From Pseudomonas sp. GD04019 (lineage in GTDB: Bacteria > Pseudomonadota > Gammaproteobacteria > Pseudomonadales > Pseudomonadaceae), in NCBI RefSeq assembly GCF_029837695.1, contig NZ_JAOEEA010000004.1, positions 328,913-392,912 on the forward strand: 64,000 bases of DNA. The letters are read 5' to 3'. How positions within the stretch are numbered: the first letter of the stretch is position 1; every line of letters starts with the position of its first letter. A program made the translations under genes and the position numbers. A model generated the notes under the pieces. It did not search any database. It saw only the letters and a list, made by a program, of their open reading frames with translations, and had not been told where the DNA came from. Shown one piece after another: positions 20,735 to 32,538 of the stretch.

Positions 20735-22390
20735 ATGACCAGTTTGCATGCCGACGAGGCGCTCCTCGCGCACTACCAGTTCAGTCATGACCCCTTTGCT
20801 GCGCGGGTGCCGGGCTTCCGTTTCTATCCGGCCCAGCGCAAGCCGGTACTGGGGCAGCTGCACCATCTGGCGCGCTACAGCCAGTTACTGCTGGTGGTGA
20901 CCGGTCCGCATGGCAGTGGCAAGACATTGCTGCGCCAGGCGCTGGTCGCCAGCACCAACAAGCAGGCCGTGCAGTCGGTGGTCGTATCCGCGCGCGGCGC
21001 TGGCGATGTCGCCGGTGTGCTGCGCCAGGTCGCCCAGGGGCTGGGCATGCAGCAGACGGACGTGCGTAGCATCCTGGCTCAGGTGGCGCAGCTGGCGCTG
21101 ACTGGGCAGGAGGTCTATTTGTTGGTGGATGATGCCGAGCAGCTGGCCGATGGCGCCCTCGACGCCTTGTTCACGCTAGCGGCGGGCAATGCCGATGGTC
21201 GGCCACATGTCTTCCTGTTTGCCGAGAGCGACATCCTGCCGCGACTCGAGCTGATGGCCGATGGCGAAGAGCGTTTCCACGCGGTCGAGCTTCTGCCGTA
21301 TAGCGAGGACGAGACCCGCGAATACCTGGCGCAGCGCCTCGATGGTGCGGGCCAGGGTATCGACCTGCTGAGCGACGATCAGATCAGCGACATTCACCTG
21401 AGCTCCGGCGGCTGGCCGGGTGCGATCAATCAGGCCGCGCGCGAGGTGCTGGTCGAGGCCATGCTGGCTAGCCGTAGTGCCAGTGCCGGCTCGTCCGGTG
21501 TCGGCTTGCCGAAGAAGCACCTGCTGGCATTGGCTGTGGTTGCCGTTGCGCTCGGGGCTGCCTGGTTGATGCAGGGGCGCACGGAAAGTACGCCGCCGAT
21601 GGTCGCCGAGGCGCCAATCGAATTGCTGCCGCAGAGTGCTGCGCCCGTGGTTGCCGATGCGCAGCAGCCGGCGAGCGCGCCTGCGGCTCCGGCGCAGGCA
21701 CCTGCTGCGGTGGAGTTCAACGGTGCCAGCCATCCGCTGCCGCTACCCTTGGTGGGTGAGGCGCAGCCGGTGATCCGTGAGCCACTGGCCCAGGCCTCCG
21801 GCATGGAAGATGACGAGGCGGGAGCTGCTGCCGGCCAGGAGGCGGTGCCGTCTGCGGTGCAGCCAACTCCGGTTGCCATTCCTGCTCCGGTCGTCGCTGC
21901 GCCTGTGGTGCCGACCGTGGCGAGCGCGCCGGTGGTGCCGCCAGTCGCTGCTGTTACCGCCAAGCCTGCGCCGGCTCCTGTTGTGGCTGCTCCGGTGGTT
22001 AAGCCTGCGCCGGCTGCCGCAGCCAAACCTACGCCAGCTCCCAAGCCCGCTGCTGCGCCAGTGGCCAAACCGGCCGCGGTGGCCAGTGCTGCTCCGGCTC
22101 CGGGTGGCGAGTGGTATGCCAGCCGTCCGTCAGGCAGTTACGCCTTGCAGATTCTCGGTACCCGATCCGAGAGCAGTGCCAAGGCGTTCGTCAGCAAGAA
22201 TGGTGGCGAATACCGCTACTTCAAGAAGCTGCACCAGGGGCAGGCACTTTATGTGGTGACCTATGGGCAGTTTTCCAGTCGCGCAGCCGCCCAGGCGGCG
22301 GTCAAGTCGCTGCCGGCGGCGGTGCAGGCGGGTAAGCCCTGGCCGCGTAGCTTCGCCAGCATCCAGCAAGAGGCGGTGCGGGCCCGCTAG
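20735..22390 (+). CDS. DamX-like AAA/SPOR-domain protein
   Basis: A 551-residue protein with an N-terminal AAA domain (Walker A GPHGSGKTLL around residues 57-66, Walker B-like VYLLVDDAEQL), a single transmembrane helix near residues 257-275, a long Ala/Pro/Val-rich periplasmic linker and a C-terminal SPOR domain (SYALQILGTRSESSAKAF onward). The position after aroB and the architecture match DamX, a divisome-associated SPOR protein. The ATPase part resembles ExeA/GspA-type proteins. The low-complexity linker is made of repeated APVV and KPAPA units. Confidence 0.85.
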   Translation: MTSLHADEALLAHYQFSHDPFAARVPGFRFYPAQRKPVLGQLHHLARYSQLLLVVTGPHGSGKTLLRQALVASTNKQAVQSVVVSARGAGDVAGVLRQVAQGLGMQQTDVRSILAQVAQLALTGQEVYLLVDDAEQLADGALDALFTLAAGNADGRPHVFLFAESDILPRLELMADGEERFHAVELLPYSEDETREYLAQRLDGAGQGIDLLSDDQISDIHLSSGGWPGAINQAAREVLVEAMLASRSASAGSSGVGLPKKHLLALAVVAVALGAAWLMQGRTESTPPMVAEAPIELLPQSAAPVVADAQQPASAPAAPAQAPAAVEFNGASHPLPLPLVGEAQPVIREPLAQASGMEDDEAGAAAGQEAVPSAVQPTPVAIPAPVVAAPVVPTVASAPVVPPVAAVTAKPAPAPVVAAPVVKPAPAAAAKPTPAPKPAAAPVAKPAAVASAAPAPGGEWYASRPSGSYALQILGTRSESSAKAFVSKNGGEYRYFKKLHQGQALYVVTYGQFSSRAAAQAAVKSLPAAVQAGKPWPRSFASIQQEAVRAR

Positions 22391-22498
22391 TGGCCTGTGG
22401 ATTGCCTCTCATTTGGTGACCGGCTGGTCCTAGCACGGGCCTCTGGTCGCCGCCTTTCTTCCAGGCGACAGAAGTTTTCATTTGGCCGTCACAAAAAT

Positions 22499-22527
22499 TT
22501 GTGAGGGCCGGGGTCGCTATGTAAAAT
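22499..22527 (+). promoter_or_regulatory. Predicted gltBD promoter with overlapping inverted repeat
   Basis: TTGTGA (22499-22504) and TAAAAT (22522-22527) are separated by 17 bases. A perfect inverted repeat, CACAAA and TTTGTG around two A residues (22490-22503), overlaps the -35 box and could be an operator. The leader to gltB is about 100 bases. Promoter by sequence; regulator unknown. Confidence 0.65.
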
Positions 22528-22635
22528 GACCCCCCTTTGCCTGCGCCAAGCTGGGGCACAGCCCTGCGCGGAAGGCAGCTAGGTCGATGAATTAGAAAGC
22601 AATTTGCCTCTCGAGGCAGCCTGGTGAGAGTGTCT

Positions 22636-25600
22636 ATGAAAGCAGGTCTATACCATCCTGATCAGTTCAAGGATAACTGCGGCTTCGGCTTGATCGCCCA
22701 CATGCAGGGCGAGGCGAGCCATCACTTGCTGAATACTGCCATTGAAGCCCTGACCTGCATGACCCACCGCGGCGGCATCAACGCCGACGGCAAGACCGGT
22801 GACGGTTGTGGTCTGTTGATTCAGAAGCCTGATCTGTTCCTGCGCGCCATCGCCAAGGAACAGTTCGGCAGCGAGCTGCCGCAGCAGTACGCCGTGGGCA
22901 TGGTGTTCTTCAATCAGAGCCCGGCCAAGGCCGAGGCCGCCCGCGCCAACATGAACCGTGAGATCGAGGCCGCCGGCCTGCAGCTGATCGGCTGGCGCAA
23001 GGTGCCGGTGGATACCAGCGTGCTCGGCCGCCTGGCCCTGGAGCGTTTGCCGCAGATCGAGCAGGTGTTCATCGGCGGCGAAGGCCTGGACGACCAGCAG
23101 TTCGCCATCAAGCTGTTCAGCGCCCGTCGTCGTTCCTCGGTGGCCAACGCCGCCGACACCGATCACTACATCTGCAGCTTCTCGCCGAAGACCATCATCT
23201 ATAAAGGCCTGATGATGCCGGCGGACCTGCAGCAGTTCTATCCGGACCTCGGTGACGAGCGCCTGCAGACCGCGATCTGCGTGTTCCACCAGCGCTTCTC
23301 CACCAACACCCTGCCGAAATGGCCGCTGGCGCAGCCGTTCCGCTTCCTCGCCCACAACGGCGAGATCAACACCATCACCGGCAACCGCAACTGGGCCGTG
23401 GCCCGTCGCCTGAAGTTCGCCAACGAGCTGATTCCGGACCTGGAAGAGCTGGGCCCGCTGGTCAACCGCGTCGGCTCCGACTCCTCGAGCATGGACAACA
23501 TGCTCGAGCTGATGGTTACCGGCGGCATCGATCTGTTCCGCGGCGTGCGCATGATCATTCCGCCAGCCTGGCAGAACATGGAGACCATGGACGCCGACCT
23601 GCGCGCGTTCTACGAGTACAACTCCATGCACATGGAGCCGTGGGACGGCCCCGCCGGCGTGGTGATGACCGACGGTCGTCACGCCGTCTGCCTGCTCGAC
23701 CGCAACGGCCTGCGTCCGGCACGCTGGGTCACCACCAAGAACGGCTATATCACCCTGGCGTCGGAAATCGGCGTGTGGGACTACAAGCCGGAAGATGTGA
23801 TCGCCAAGGGCCGTGTCGGCCCGGGTCAGATCCTCGCGGTGGATACCGAGACCGGCCAGGTGCTGGACACCGATGCCATCGACAACCGCCTGAAGTCGCG
23901 TCACCCCTATAAGCAGTGGCTGCGTCAGAACGCCGTGCGCATCCAGGCCAAGCTGGACGACGACCATGGCGTGGCCAGCTACGACGCTGACCAGCTCAAG
24001 CAGTACATGAAGATGTTCCAGGTCACCTTCGAGGAGCGTGACCAGGTGCTGCGCCCGCTCGGCGAACAGGGCCAGGAAGCCGTGGGCTCGATGGGCGACG
24101 ACACGCCGATGGCCGTGCTGTCGCAGCGCATCCGCTCGCCCTACGACTATTTCCGCCAGCAGTTCGCCCAGGTGACCAACCCGCCGATCGACCCGCTGCG
24201 CGAGTCGATCGTCATGTCCCTGGAAATCTGCCTGGGCGCCGAGCGCAACATCTTCGAAGAGTCCCCGGCCCACGCCAGCCGCGTCATGCTGAGCAGCCCG
24301 GTGATCTCCCCGGCCAAGTGGCGCGCGCTGATGAGCCTGGAGACCCCGGGCTTCGAGCGTCATGTCATCGATCTCAACTACGATCCGGCCATCGGTCTGG
24401 AAGCCGCGGTGCGCAACATCGCCGATCAGGCCGAAGAAGCCGTGCGTGGTGGCAAGGTGTTGCTGGTCCTCACCGACCGCCACATCGCCCCGGGCAAACT
24501 GCCGGCGCATGCCGCACTGGCCACTGGCGCCGTGCACCATCGTCTGACTGAGAAGGGCCTGCGCTGCGACTGCAACATCCTGGTCGAGACCGCCACCGCC
24601 CGCGACCCGCACCACTTCGCCGTGCTGGTGGGCTTTGGCGCCTCCGCCGTGTACCCGTTCCTGGCGTACGAAGTACTGGCCGACCTGATCCGCACCGGTG
24701 AAGTGCTGGGCGACCTCTACGAGGTGTTCAAGTACTACCGCAAGGGCATCTCCAAGGGCCTGCTGAAGATCCTGTCGAAGATGGGTATCTCCACTGTTGC
24801 GTCCTACCGTGGTGCCCAGCTGTTCGAGGCCGTCGGCCTGTCCGACGAAGTCACCGAGCTGTGCTTCCGTGGCGTTGCCAGCCGCATCCAGGGGGCGCGC
24901 TTCGTCGACATCGAGGCCGAGCAGAAGCTGCTGGCCAATGAGGCGTGGAACAACCGCAAGGCCATCCAGCAGGGCGGTCTGCTCAAGTTCGTCTACGGTG
25001 GCGAGTACCACGCCTACAACCCGGACGTGGTCAACACCCTGCAGGCCGCCGTGCAGCAGGGTAGCTACGAGAAGTACCAGGAGTACGCCGCGCTGGTGGA
25101 CAACCGCCCGGTGTCGATGATCCGCGACCTGCTGCAGCTCAAGCTGGCCGACCAGCCGCTGCCGCTGGACCAGGTCGAGTCGCTGAGCGACGTGCTCAAG
25201 CGCTTCGACTCCGCCGGTATCTCCCTCGGCGCCCTGTCGCCGGAAGCCCATGAGGCCATTGCCGAGGCGATGAACCGTCTGGGCGCGCGCTCCAACTCCG
25301 GCGAGGGCGGCGAAGACCCGGCCCGCTACGGCACCGTGCGCAGCTCCAAGATCAAGCAGGTGGCCACCGGCCGCTTCGGTGTGACCCCGGAATACCTGGT
25401 CAACGCCGAAGTGCTGCAGATCAAGGTGGCCCAGGGCGCCAAGCCCGGCGAGGGCGGCCAGCTGCCCGGCGGCAAGGTCAACGGCCTGATCGCGCGTCTG
25501 CGTTACGCCGTGCCCGGCGTGACCCTGATCTCGCCGCCGCCGCACCATGACATCTATTCCATCGAAGACCTGTCGCAGCTGATCTTTGACCTCAAGCAGG

Positions 25601-27081
25601 TCAACCCGGCCGCGCTGGTCTCGGTCAAGCTGGTGGCGGAAGCCGGTGTCGGCACCATCGCCGCCGGCGTGGCCAAGGCCTATGCCGACCTGATCACCAT
25701 CTCCGGCTACGACGGCGGCACCGGCGCATCGCCCCTGACCTCCATCAAGTACGCCGGCTCGCCGTGGGAACTCGGCCTGGCCGAAACCCACCAGACCCTG
25801 CGCGGCAACGACCTGCGCGGCAAGGTCCGCGTGCAGACCGACGGTGGCCTGAAGACTGGCCTCGACGTGATCAAGGCCGCCATCCTCGGCGCCGAGAGCT
25901 TCGGCTTCGGTACCGGCCCGATGGTCGCCCTGGGCTGCAAGTACCTGCGCATCTGCCACCTGAACAACTGCGCCACCGGCGTGGCCACCCAGAACGACAA
26001 GCTGCGCAAGGACCACTTCATCGGCACCGTCGAAATGGTGATGAACTACTTCACCTATGTCGCCGAGGACACCCGCCAGTGGCTGGCCAAGCTGGGCGTG
26101 CGCAGCCTCGGCGAGCTGATCGGCCGTACCGATCTGCTCAACGTGCTGCCGGGCCAGACCGACAAGCAGGGCAACCTGGATCTGACCCCGCTGCTCGGCA
26201 GCGACCATATCCCGGCCGACAAGCCGCAGTTCTGCGAAGTCGAGAAGAACCCGCCGTTCGACCAGGGCCTGCTGGCCGAGAAGATGGTCGAGCTGGCCCA
26301 GGCCGCCATCGCCGGCAAGACCGGCGGCGAGTACGAGCTGGACATCTGCAACTGCGACCGCTCCATCGGTGCCCGTGTCTCCGGCGAAATCGCCAAGCAG
26401 CACGGCAACCAGGGCATGAAGGACGCGCCGATCACCTTCCGCTTCAAGGGCACCGCGGGCCAGAGCTTCGGCGTGTGGAACGCCGGTGGTCTGCACCTGC
26501 GCCTGGAAGGCGACGCCAACGACTACGTCGGCAAGGGCATGACCGGCGGCAAGCTGGTGATCACCCCGCCGGCCGGCAGCCCGTTCAAGACCCAGGAGTC
26601 GGCCATCGTCGGCAACACCTGCCTGTACGGTGCCACCGGCGGCAAGCTGTTCGCCGCCGGCACCGCCGGTGAGCGTTTCGCCGTGCGTAACTCCGGCGCC
26701 CACGCCGTGGTGGAAGGCACTGGCGACCACTGCTGCGAGTACATGACCGGCGGTTTCGTCTGTGTACTGGGCAAGACCGGCGTCAACTTCGGCTCGGGCA
26801 TGACCGGCGGCTTCGCCTACGTGCTCGACCTGGACAACGGCTTCGTCGACCGCGTCAACCACGAGCTGGTGGAGATCCAGCGCATCAGCAACGAGGCCAT
26901 GGAGGCTTACCGTAGCCACCTGCGCGGCGTGCTGAGCGAATACGTGGCGGAAACTTCCAGTCCCTGGGGCACTCACCTGCTCGAGAACCTGGAGGATTAC
27001 CTGCGCAAATTCTGGCTGGTCAAGCCGAAGGCCGCGAGCCTCGGTTCGCTGCTCTCCAGCACCCGTGCCAATCCGCAATAA
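22636..27081 (+). CDS. gltB: Glutamate synthase large subunit (GOGAT alpha)
   Basis: A 1481-residue subunit of NADPH glutamate synthase, which makes two glutamates from glutamine and 2-oxoglutarate. The glutamine amidotransferase domain begins after a short propeptide; Cys15 in KDNCGFG is the nucleophile exposed by cleavage. The FMN-binding synthase domain ([11 protein letters not shown]) carries the [3Fe-4S] cysteines in CRICHLNNC. The C-terminal GXGXG beta-helix domain follows ([20 protein letters not shown]). ATG 22636 gives the family N-terminus; a GTG four codons earlier is less likely. Forms an operon with gltD. Confidence 0.98.
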   Translation: MKAGLYHPDQFKDNCGFGLIAHMQGEASHHLLNTAIEALTCMTHRGGINADGKTGDGCGLLIQKPDLFLRAIAKEQFGSELPQQYAVGMVFFNQSPAKAEAARANMNREIEAAGLQLIGWRKVPVDTSVLGRLALERLPQIEQVFIGGEGLDDQQFAIKLFSARRRSSVANAADTDHYICSFSPKTIIYKGLMMPADLQQFYPDLGDERLQTAICVFHQRFSTNTLPKWPLAQPFRFLAHNGEINTITGNRNWAVARRLKFANELIPDLEELGPLVNRVGSDSSSMDNMLELMVTGGIDLFRGVRMIIPPAWQNMETMDADLRAFYEYNSMHMEPWDGPAGVVMTDGRHAVCLLDRNGLRPARWVTTKNGYITLASEIGVWDYKPEDVIAKGRVGPGQILAVDTETGQVLDTDAIDNRLKSRHPYKQWLRQNAVRIQAKLDDDHGVASYDADQLKQYMKMFQVTFEERDQVLRPLGEQGQEAVGSMGDDTPMAVLSQRIRSPYDYFRQQFAQVTNPPIDPLRESIVMSLEICLGAERNIFEESPAHASRVMLSSPVISPAKWRALMSLETPGFERHVIDLNYDPAIGLEAAVRNIADQAEEAVRGGKVLLVLTDRHIAPGKLPAHAALATGAVHHRLTEKGLRCDCNILVETATARDPHHFAVLVGFGASAVYPFLAYEVLADLIRTGEVLGDLYEVFKYYRKGISKGLLKILSKMGISTVASYRGAQLFEAVGLSDEVTELCFRGVASRIQGARFVDIEAEQKLLANEAWNNRKAIQQGGLLKFVYGGEYHAYNPDVVNTLQAAVQQGSYEKYQEYAALVDNRPVSMIRDLLQLKLADQPLPLDQVESLSDVLKRFDSAGISLGALSPEAHEAIAEAMNRLGARSNSGEGGEDPARYGTVRSSKIKQVATGRFGVTPEYLVNAEVLQIKVAQGAKPGEGGQLPGGKVNGLIARLRYAVPGVTLISPPPHHDIYSIEDLSQLIFDLKQVNPAALVSVKLVAEAGVGTIAAGVAKAYADLITISGYDGGTGASPLTSIKYAGSPWELGLAETHQTLRGNDLRGKVRVQTDGGLKTGLDVIKAAILGAESFGFGTGPMVALGCKYLRICHLNNCATGVATQNDKLRKDHFIGTVEMVMNYFTYVAEDTRQWLAKLGVRSLGELIGRTDLLNVLPGQTDKQGNLDLTPLLGSDHIPADKPQFCEVEKNPPFDQGLLAEKMVELAQAAIAGKTGGEYELDICNCDRSIGARVSGEIAKQHGNQGMKDAPITFRFKGTAGQSFGVWNAGGLHLRLEGDANDYVGKGMTGGKLVITPPAGSPFKTQESAIVGNTCLYGATGGKLFAAGTAGERFAVRNSGAHAVVEGTGDHCCEYMTGGFVCVLGKTGVNFGSGMTGGFAYVLDLDNGFVDRVNHELVEIQRISNEAMEAYRSHLRGVLSEYVAETSSPWGTHLLENLEDYLRKFWLVKPKAASLGSLLSSTRANPQ

Positions 27082-27104
27082 CAGCGCCTGAAGTGGTTTG
27101 ATGA

Positions 27105-28532
<1,428 letters not shown>

Positions 28533-28564
28533 CGATTCGCGTCGCGGCATATCGTCGCGATAGA

Positions 28565-28599
28565 CAAAAGGCACGGCACTCGCCGTGCCTTTTGTTTTT
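28565..28599 (+). terminator. Terminator after gltD
   Basis: CAAAAGGCACGGC (28565-28577) pairs exactly with GCCGTGCCTTTTG (28582-28594) and is followed by a T run. It lies about 30 bases after the gltD stop. Confidence 0.92.
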
Positions 28600-28752
28600 G
28601 GGTCTGCGAAAATGCCCGCACTTTTTCTGTGCCACGGCGCGCGGCGCACCTGCGATCCAGGAGCCCGCCTGGAGGAGGGGGACGCCGCTGGCCGACTCCC
28701 GCACAATCCCCCGCCGTTCAGTTTCCCTGCCGTATTTCCAGGAACCCTGCCG

Positions 28753-29826
28753 ATGTCCTCCGCCCTGAAGAACGACCGTTTCCTGCGCGCCCTGCTCAAG
28801 CAACCCGTCGACGTCACGCCCGTGTGGATGATGCGTCAGGCTGGCCGTTATCTGCCGGAGTACCGCGCCACCCGGACCCGCGCCGGTGACTTCGTCAGCC
28901 TGATGAAGAACCCCGAGCTGGCCTGCGAGGTCACCATCCAGCCGCTGGACCGCTACCCGCAGCTGGATGCGGCGATCCTGTTCTCCGATATCCTCACCAT
29001 CCCCGACGCCATGGGCCAGGGCCTGTACTTCGAGACCGGCGAAGGTCCGCGCTTCAAGAAAGTCATCGGCTCCATGGCCGATATCGAGGCCCTGCCGATC
29101 CCTGATCCGGAAAAGGACCTGGGCTACGTGATGGATGCCGTGCGCAATATCCGTCGCGAGCTGAACGGCCGTGTGCCGCTGATCGGCTTCTCCGGCAGCC
29201 CCTGGACCCTGGCCACCTACATGGTCGAGGGCGGTTCCAGCCGCGACTTCCGCAAGTCCAAGGCGGTGCTCTACGACAACCCGCAGGCCATGCACGCGCT
29301 GCTCGACAAGCTGGCGCAGTCGATCATCGCCTACCTCAACGGGCAGATTCGCGCCGGCGCCCAGGCCGTGCAGATCTTCGACTCCTGGGGCGGCGCGCTG
29401 TCTGCCGCGGCCTACCAGGAATTCTCCCTGCGCTACATGCAGCAGATCGTCGACGGCCTGATCCGCGAACACGATGGTCGTCGCGTACCGGTGATCCTGT
29501 TCACCAAGGGCGGCGGCCTGTGGCTGGAGTCCATGGCCGAGACCGGCGCCGAGGCCCTGGGTCTGGACTGGACCTGCGATATCGGCAGCGCCCGTGCCCG
29601 CGTCGGCAGCAAGGTGGCCCTGCAGGGCAACATGGACCCCGCCGTGCTCTACGCGAAACCCGAGGCCATTCGCGCTGAGGTGGCGCGCATCCTGGCCAGC
29701 TTCGGCCAGGGCAGCGGCCAGGTATTCAACCTCGGCCACGGCATCACCCCGGAAGTCGATCCTGAGCATGCCAAGGCCTTCTTCGAGGCGGTGCACGAGC
29801 TCTCGGCGCAATACCACCAGCAGTAA
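28753..29826 (+). CDS. hemE: Uroporphyrinogen decarboxylase
   Basis: A 357-residue cytoplasmic enzyme removing four carboxyl groups from uroporphyrinogen III to give coproporphyrinogen III in haem synthesis. The N-terminal signature [16 protein letters not shown] contains the substrate-binding arginines, and [13 protein letters not shown] is the second family signature. ATG 28753 fits the family length and N-terminus. It stands alone between two terminators. Confidence 0.97.
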   Translation: MSSALKNDRFLRALLKQPVDVTPVWMMRQAGRYLPEYRATRTRAGDFVSLMKNPELACEVTIQPLDRYPQLDAAILFSDILTIPDAMGQGLYFETGEGPRFKKVIGSMADIEALPIPDPEKDLGYVMDAVRNIRRELNGRVPLIGFSGSPWTLATYMVEGGSSRDFRKSKAVLYDNPQAMHALLDKLAQSIIAYLNGQIRAGAQAVQIFDSWGGALSAAAYQEFSLRYMQQIVDGLIREHDGRRVPVILFTKGGGLWLESMAETGAEALGLDWTCDIGSARARVGSKVALQGNMDPAVLYAKPEAIRAEVARILASFGQGSGQVFNLGHGITPEVDPEHAKAFFEAVHELSAQYHQQ

Positions 29827-29828
29827 CG

Positions 29829-29854
29829 ACAAGGGCCGCAAATGCGGCCCTTGT
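29829..29854. terminator. Terminator between hemE and the convergent lipoprotein gene
   Basis: ACAAGGGCCGCA (29829-29840) pairs with TGCGGCCCTTGT (29843-29854), with T-rich sequence following on the plus strand. It lies three bases after the hemE stop and also 18 bases downstream of the minus-strand lipoprotein gene. Confidence 0.85.
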
Positions 29855-29871
29855 TCTTTCTGTGCATAGCC

Positions 29872-30324
29872 TTATTCGCGAGCAGAGCTCGCTCCTACGG
29901 GAGTGCCGGCCAGCAACTGGTCGATCACTGGGGTCATCTTGGTTTCCGTGCTCTGATACTTCTTGACCGCCAGCAGGCCGCGGCCACGGAAGCGGTAGTA
30001 GGCACTGGCCAACTGACGCCCGTCGGCATCGCGGATGCGCAGCTCGGCCAGCGACAGATAGGTGACCACCGACCAGGAGCGCCGCGCCGTATAGCTGAGC
30101 ACCTGCGGGCAGCCGCTGGCGGGAATCTGCTTGTACAGACGGGTGTCGATGCCGTGACGAGCGAAGCCGCGCTGCAAGGTGCCAAGGAAGTCGTCCACCT
30201 GCACTTCGGGGTTCTCTTCGATGCACACCGAGGCGAGCGGCGTCTTCAGCGGCTCGACGGGGATGGTGGTGCAGGCGCCGGTGAGGGCGATGAGCGGCAG
30301 CAGCAGGCACAGGCGCAGCGACAT
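29872..30324 (-). CDS. Small lipoprotein (Sbal_3080-like family)
   Basis: A 150-residue exported lipoprotein; lipobox LTGAC gives a lipidated cysteine at residue 18. The mature part is a compact domain with FLGTLQRGFARHGIDTRLYK and two further cysteines, which may form a disulfide. I recognise it as the conserved lipoprotein family named after Shewanella Sbal_3080, function unknown. Its last codons and TAA stop lie inside a REP-type palindrome, so the C-terminal SSARE is repeat-derived. Confidence 0.7.
   Translation of the reverse strand: MSLRLCLLLPLIALTGACTTIPVEPLKTPLASVCIEENPEVQVDDFLGTLQRGFARHGIDTRLYKQIPASGCPQVLSYTARRSWSVVTYLSLAELRIRDADGRQLASAYYRFRGRGLLAVKKYQSTETKMTPVIDQLLAGTPVGASSARE
29875..29900. 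repeat. REP-type palindrome at the 3' end of the lipoprotein gene
   Basis: GCGAGC (29878-29883) and GCTCGC (29887-29892) flank AGA and are followed by TCCTACGGG, the conserved tail of Pseudomonas REP sequences. It overlaps the C-terminal codons of the minus-strand lipoprotein gene. Only a single copy is present here, not a REPIN pair. Confidence 0.75.
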
Positions 30325-30415
30325 GCGGTGATCCTCGAAAGGGCCGCATTTGCATTGCGGATGCGCCCGGAATGGGAGCCAGCCGCAGAGGTGCGGCCGG
30401 CAGGGGTATTGCCTG

Positions 30416-30859
30416 TTACTTGACGTTGGCCAAGTCGGCCTTCAGGGCTACACCAGCCATGATGGCGCCAGCGTGGCACTCGTACTTCTGGGTGTCGGAA
30501 TAGACCACGTTCTTGTAGTTGCTGACGATGTTGACCACGGCGTTGGCGCCGGCCTGCTTGGCAGCGTTCTGCATGCGGATCAGGGCGGACTGCAGGGCCC
30601 AGGAGCAGGCGCCTTCGTCGGACTTGTTGAAGGCGTTGGTCTTCTGGCTGGTGGTGACGCCGGATTTGACCACGCTGACGGTGCCGGCCGGCTTGGTGCC
30701 TGCCAGGTGGAACTTCACGCTGCCATCCAGGCGCCCGGCGTTCAGGGCTTCCTGCACGGCCTGCTCGAACGGCAGGAAGTGGGTGGTGTCACGTGCCTGG
30801 CTAATGCCCGGAATAACAGCGAAGAGCAGGGCGGCCAGGGTCCAGTTTTTCAGTTTCAT
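30416..30859 (-). CDS. Small periplasmic protein, function unknown
   Basis: A 147-residue protein with a signal peptide (MKLKNWTLAALLFAVIPGIS then QA). The mature domain contains GACSWALQSALIRMQNAAKQ and AGANAVVNIVSNYKN and has two cysteines that could pair. Similar proteins are often labelled excinuclease ATPase subunit in databases; nothing in this sequence supports a UvrA function (no P-loop). A good ribosome binding site (AAGGAG) precedes the ATG. It sits between two lipoprotein genes on the same strand. Confidence 0.7.
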   Translation of the reverse strand: MKLKNWTLAALLFAVIPGISQARDTTHFLPFEQAVQEALNAGRLDGSVKFHLAGTKPAGTVSVVKSGVTTSQKTNAFNKSDEGACSWALQSALIRMQNAAKQAGANAVVNIVSNYKNVVYSDTQKYECHAGAIMAGVALKADLANVK

Positions 30860-30880
30860 GGTCGTCTCCTTGACGAAAGG

Positions 30881-31279
30881 TCACGGGGTGGGGGAGAGGT
30901 TGAGCTGGTGTTCGATCTCTAGCTTGAGGTATTTCACCCAGCGATTGTAGGTGCGATGGATCTTGCCGTTCTTGTACTCCAGACCCTGGCTGTCGCGATA
31001 GCGGATAAAGATGTCGCGCGGGTTGTAGTCGATGGTGATGGCCGCCTGATGGCGTTCGCGCACCAGGATATCGGCCTGCACGCGGCCCGGCTGGACCTGG
31101 CCGACATGCCAGCGATAGGTGCTCAGGGCGCTGAGGATGGCCTGTTCGATCTGCGGACCGCTGATGGCCGAGCCCGGCGGCAGCTCGATGGTGGGGGTGT
31201 CGACGGGTTGCTGCGTGCTGCAGGCGGCCAGGCCCGAGACGATCAGGCCGAGCAGGAGGGTGCGAAGTAGTGCGGGCAT
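30881..31279 (-). CDS. Small lipoprotein, function unknown
   Basis: A 132-residue lipoprotein; the lipobox LAAC gives a lipidated cysteine at residue 20. The mature part contains a predicted alpha/beta domain with VQADILVRERHQAAITIDYN and IHRTYNRWVKYLKLEIE. ATG 31279 is chosen so that the signal peptide is N-terminal; the longer frame adds an unrelated extension into the ketosynthase gene. It follows the aryl polyene cluster by 23 bases on the same strand but resembles housekeeping lipoproteins found next to the 30416-30859 gene in other Pseudomonas. Confidence 0.7.
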   Translation of the reverse strand: MPALLRTLLLGLIVSGLAACSTQQPVDTPTIELPPGSAISGPQIEQAILSALSTYRWHVGQVQPGRVQADILVRERHQAAITIDYNPRDIFIRYRDSQGLEYKNGKIHRTYNRWVKYLKLEIEHQLNLSPTP

Positions 31280-31302
31280 AGGGGACTTCCTTGTATTTGC
31301 GC

Positions 31303-32538
31303 TCAGTTCCAGCGCTTGAAGATCAGCGAGGTATTCACCCCGCCGAAGGCGAAGTTGTTGTTCATCACGTACTGGTGGCTCATCTGGCGGAACTCGCCGC
31401 GCAGGTAGTCCAGCTCGCCGCACTCCGGGTCGACATTGTCCAGATTCAGCGTGTGCACGTAGCTGTCCGAGTTCATCATTTCGATGCTGAACCAGGACTC
31501 CAGCGCGCCGCAGGCGCCCAGGGTGTGGCCGAAGAAGCTCTTCTGCGAGCTGATCGGCATGCGCGGGCCGAACAGGCTACTGGTGGCCAGGCTCTCGGCC
31601 ACATCGCCCTGGGCGGTGGCGGTGCCGTGGCCGTTGACGTAGCCGATGGCCGCGGGTTCCAGCCCGGCATCTTCCAGGGCCAACTCCATGGCGCCGCGCA
31701 TGGTCGCCTGCTCCGGCTTGGTGGCGTGGATGCCGTCGGAGTTGCAACCGAAGCCAACGATCTCGGCATGGATGGTCGCGCCGCGCGCCAGTGCGTGCTC
31801 CAGCTCCTCCAGCACCAGGATGCCGGCGCCTTCGCCGATCACCAGGCCGTCGCGGCCGGCGTCGTAGGGGCGTGGCGACAGGTGCGGGGTATCGTTCTTC
31901 AGGCTGGTGGCGTAGAGCGCGTCGAACACCATGGCCTCGGTCGGGCACAGTTCCTCGGCGCCGCCGGCCAGCATCATCTTCAGGCGGCCGAACTTGATTG
32001 CCTCATAGGCGTAGCCAATGCCCTGGCTGCCGCTGGTGCAGGCACTGGACGTCGGGATCAGGCGACCCTTGAGGCCGAAGAAGATGCTGATATTGGCGGC
32101 CGTGGTGTGCGGCATCATGCGGATATAGGAGTTGGCGTTAAGGCCGTCCGCGACGGAATTCAGCAGCATATTGCCGAACGCCTTGATCTCGTCGGTGCTG
32201 CCGGTGGACGAGCCGCAGGCCACGCCCATGCGCCCGTCCTGGATGCGCTCGTCGCCGAGCAGGCCGGCGTGCTCCAGGGCGCGCTCGGCGGCGTATACCG
32301 CCAGCTTGGACACCCGACCCATGCTGCGGGTCTGCTTGCGCGACCAGTGCTTGGGCTGGACGAAATCGTCCACCGGACCGCCCAGGCGGGTGTTCAGCTC
32401 GGTGAAGCGATCCCACTCGTCCATGCGGCGTATGCCGCTGCGGCCTTCCTTGAAGGCGGCCGAGATGCTCGGCCAGTCGCTGCCCAGCGAGGTGATACCG
32501 GCCATGCCGGTGACGACCACACGTTTGAAATTAGCCAT
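31303..32538 (-). CDS. Aryl polyene beta-ketoacyl-ACP synthase (second KS)
   Basis: A 411-residue FabF-type condensing enzyme with a complete Cys-His-His triad: Cys167 in SSACTSG, His304 in NGHGTATA and His338 in GHTLGACG. It would extend the polyene chain by malonyl-ACP condensation. Its ATG overlaps the stop of the ketoreductase gene (ATGA). It is the last gene of the aryl polyene operon. By place and type it corresponds to the ApeR-like ketosynthase of studied clusters, an assignment by context only. Confidence 0.88.
   Translation of the reverse strand: MANFKRVVVTGMAGITSLGSDWPSISAAFKEGRSGIRRMDEWDRFTELNTRLGGPVDDFVQPKHWSRKQTRSMGRVSKLAVYAAERALEHAGLLGDERIQDGRMGVACGSSTGSTDEIKAFGNMLLNSVADGLNANSYIRMMPHTTAANISIFFGLKGRLIPTSSACTSGSQGIGYAYEAIKFGRLKMMLAGGAEELCPTEAMVFDALYATSLKNDTPHLSPRPYDAGRDGLVIGEGAGILVLEELEHALARGATIHAEIVGFGCNSDGIHATKPEQATMRGAMELALEDAGLEPAAIGYVNGHGTATAQGDVAESLATSSLFGPRMPISSQKSFFGHTLGACGALESWFSIEMMNSDSYVHTLNLDNVDPECGELDYLRGEFRQMSHQYVMNNNFAFGGVNTSLIFKRWN

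Noticed and set aside
22648..27078. A 1476-codon minus-strand open frame opposite gltB
   Set aside because: It mirrors gltB almost end to end, as expected from GC-rich third positions; no domains were recognised.
30416..30859. Excinuclease ATPase subunit, a name often attached to such proteins
   Set aside because: The protein is 147 residues, exported, and has no Walker motifs.
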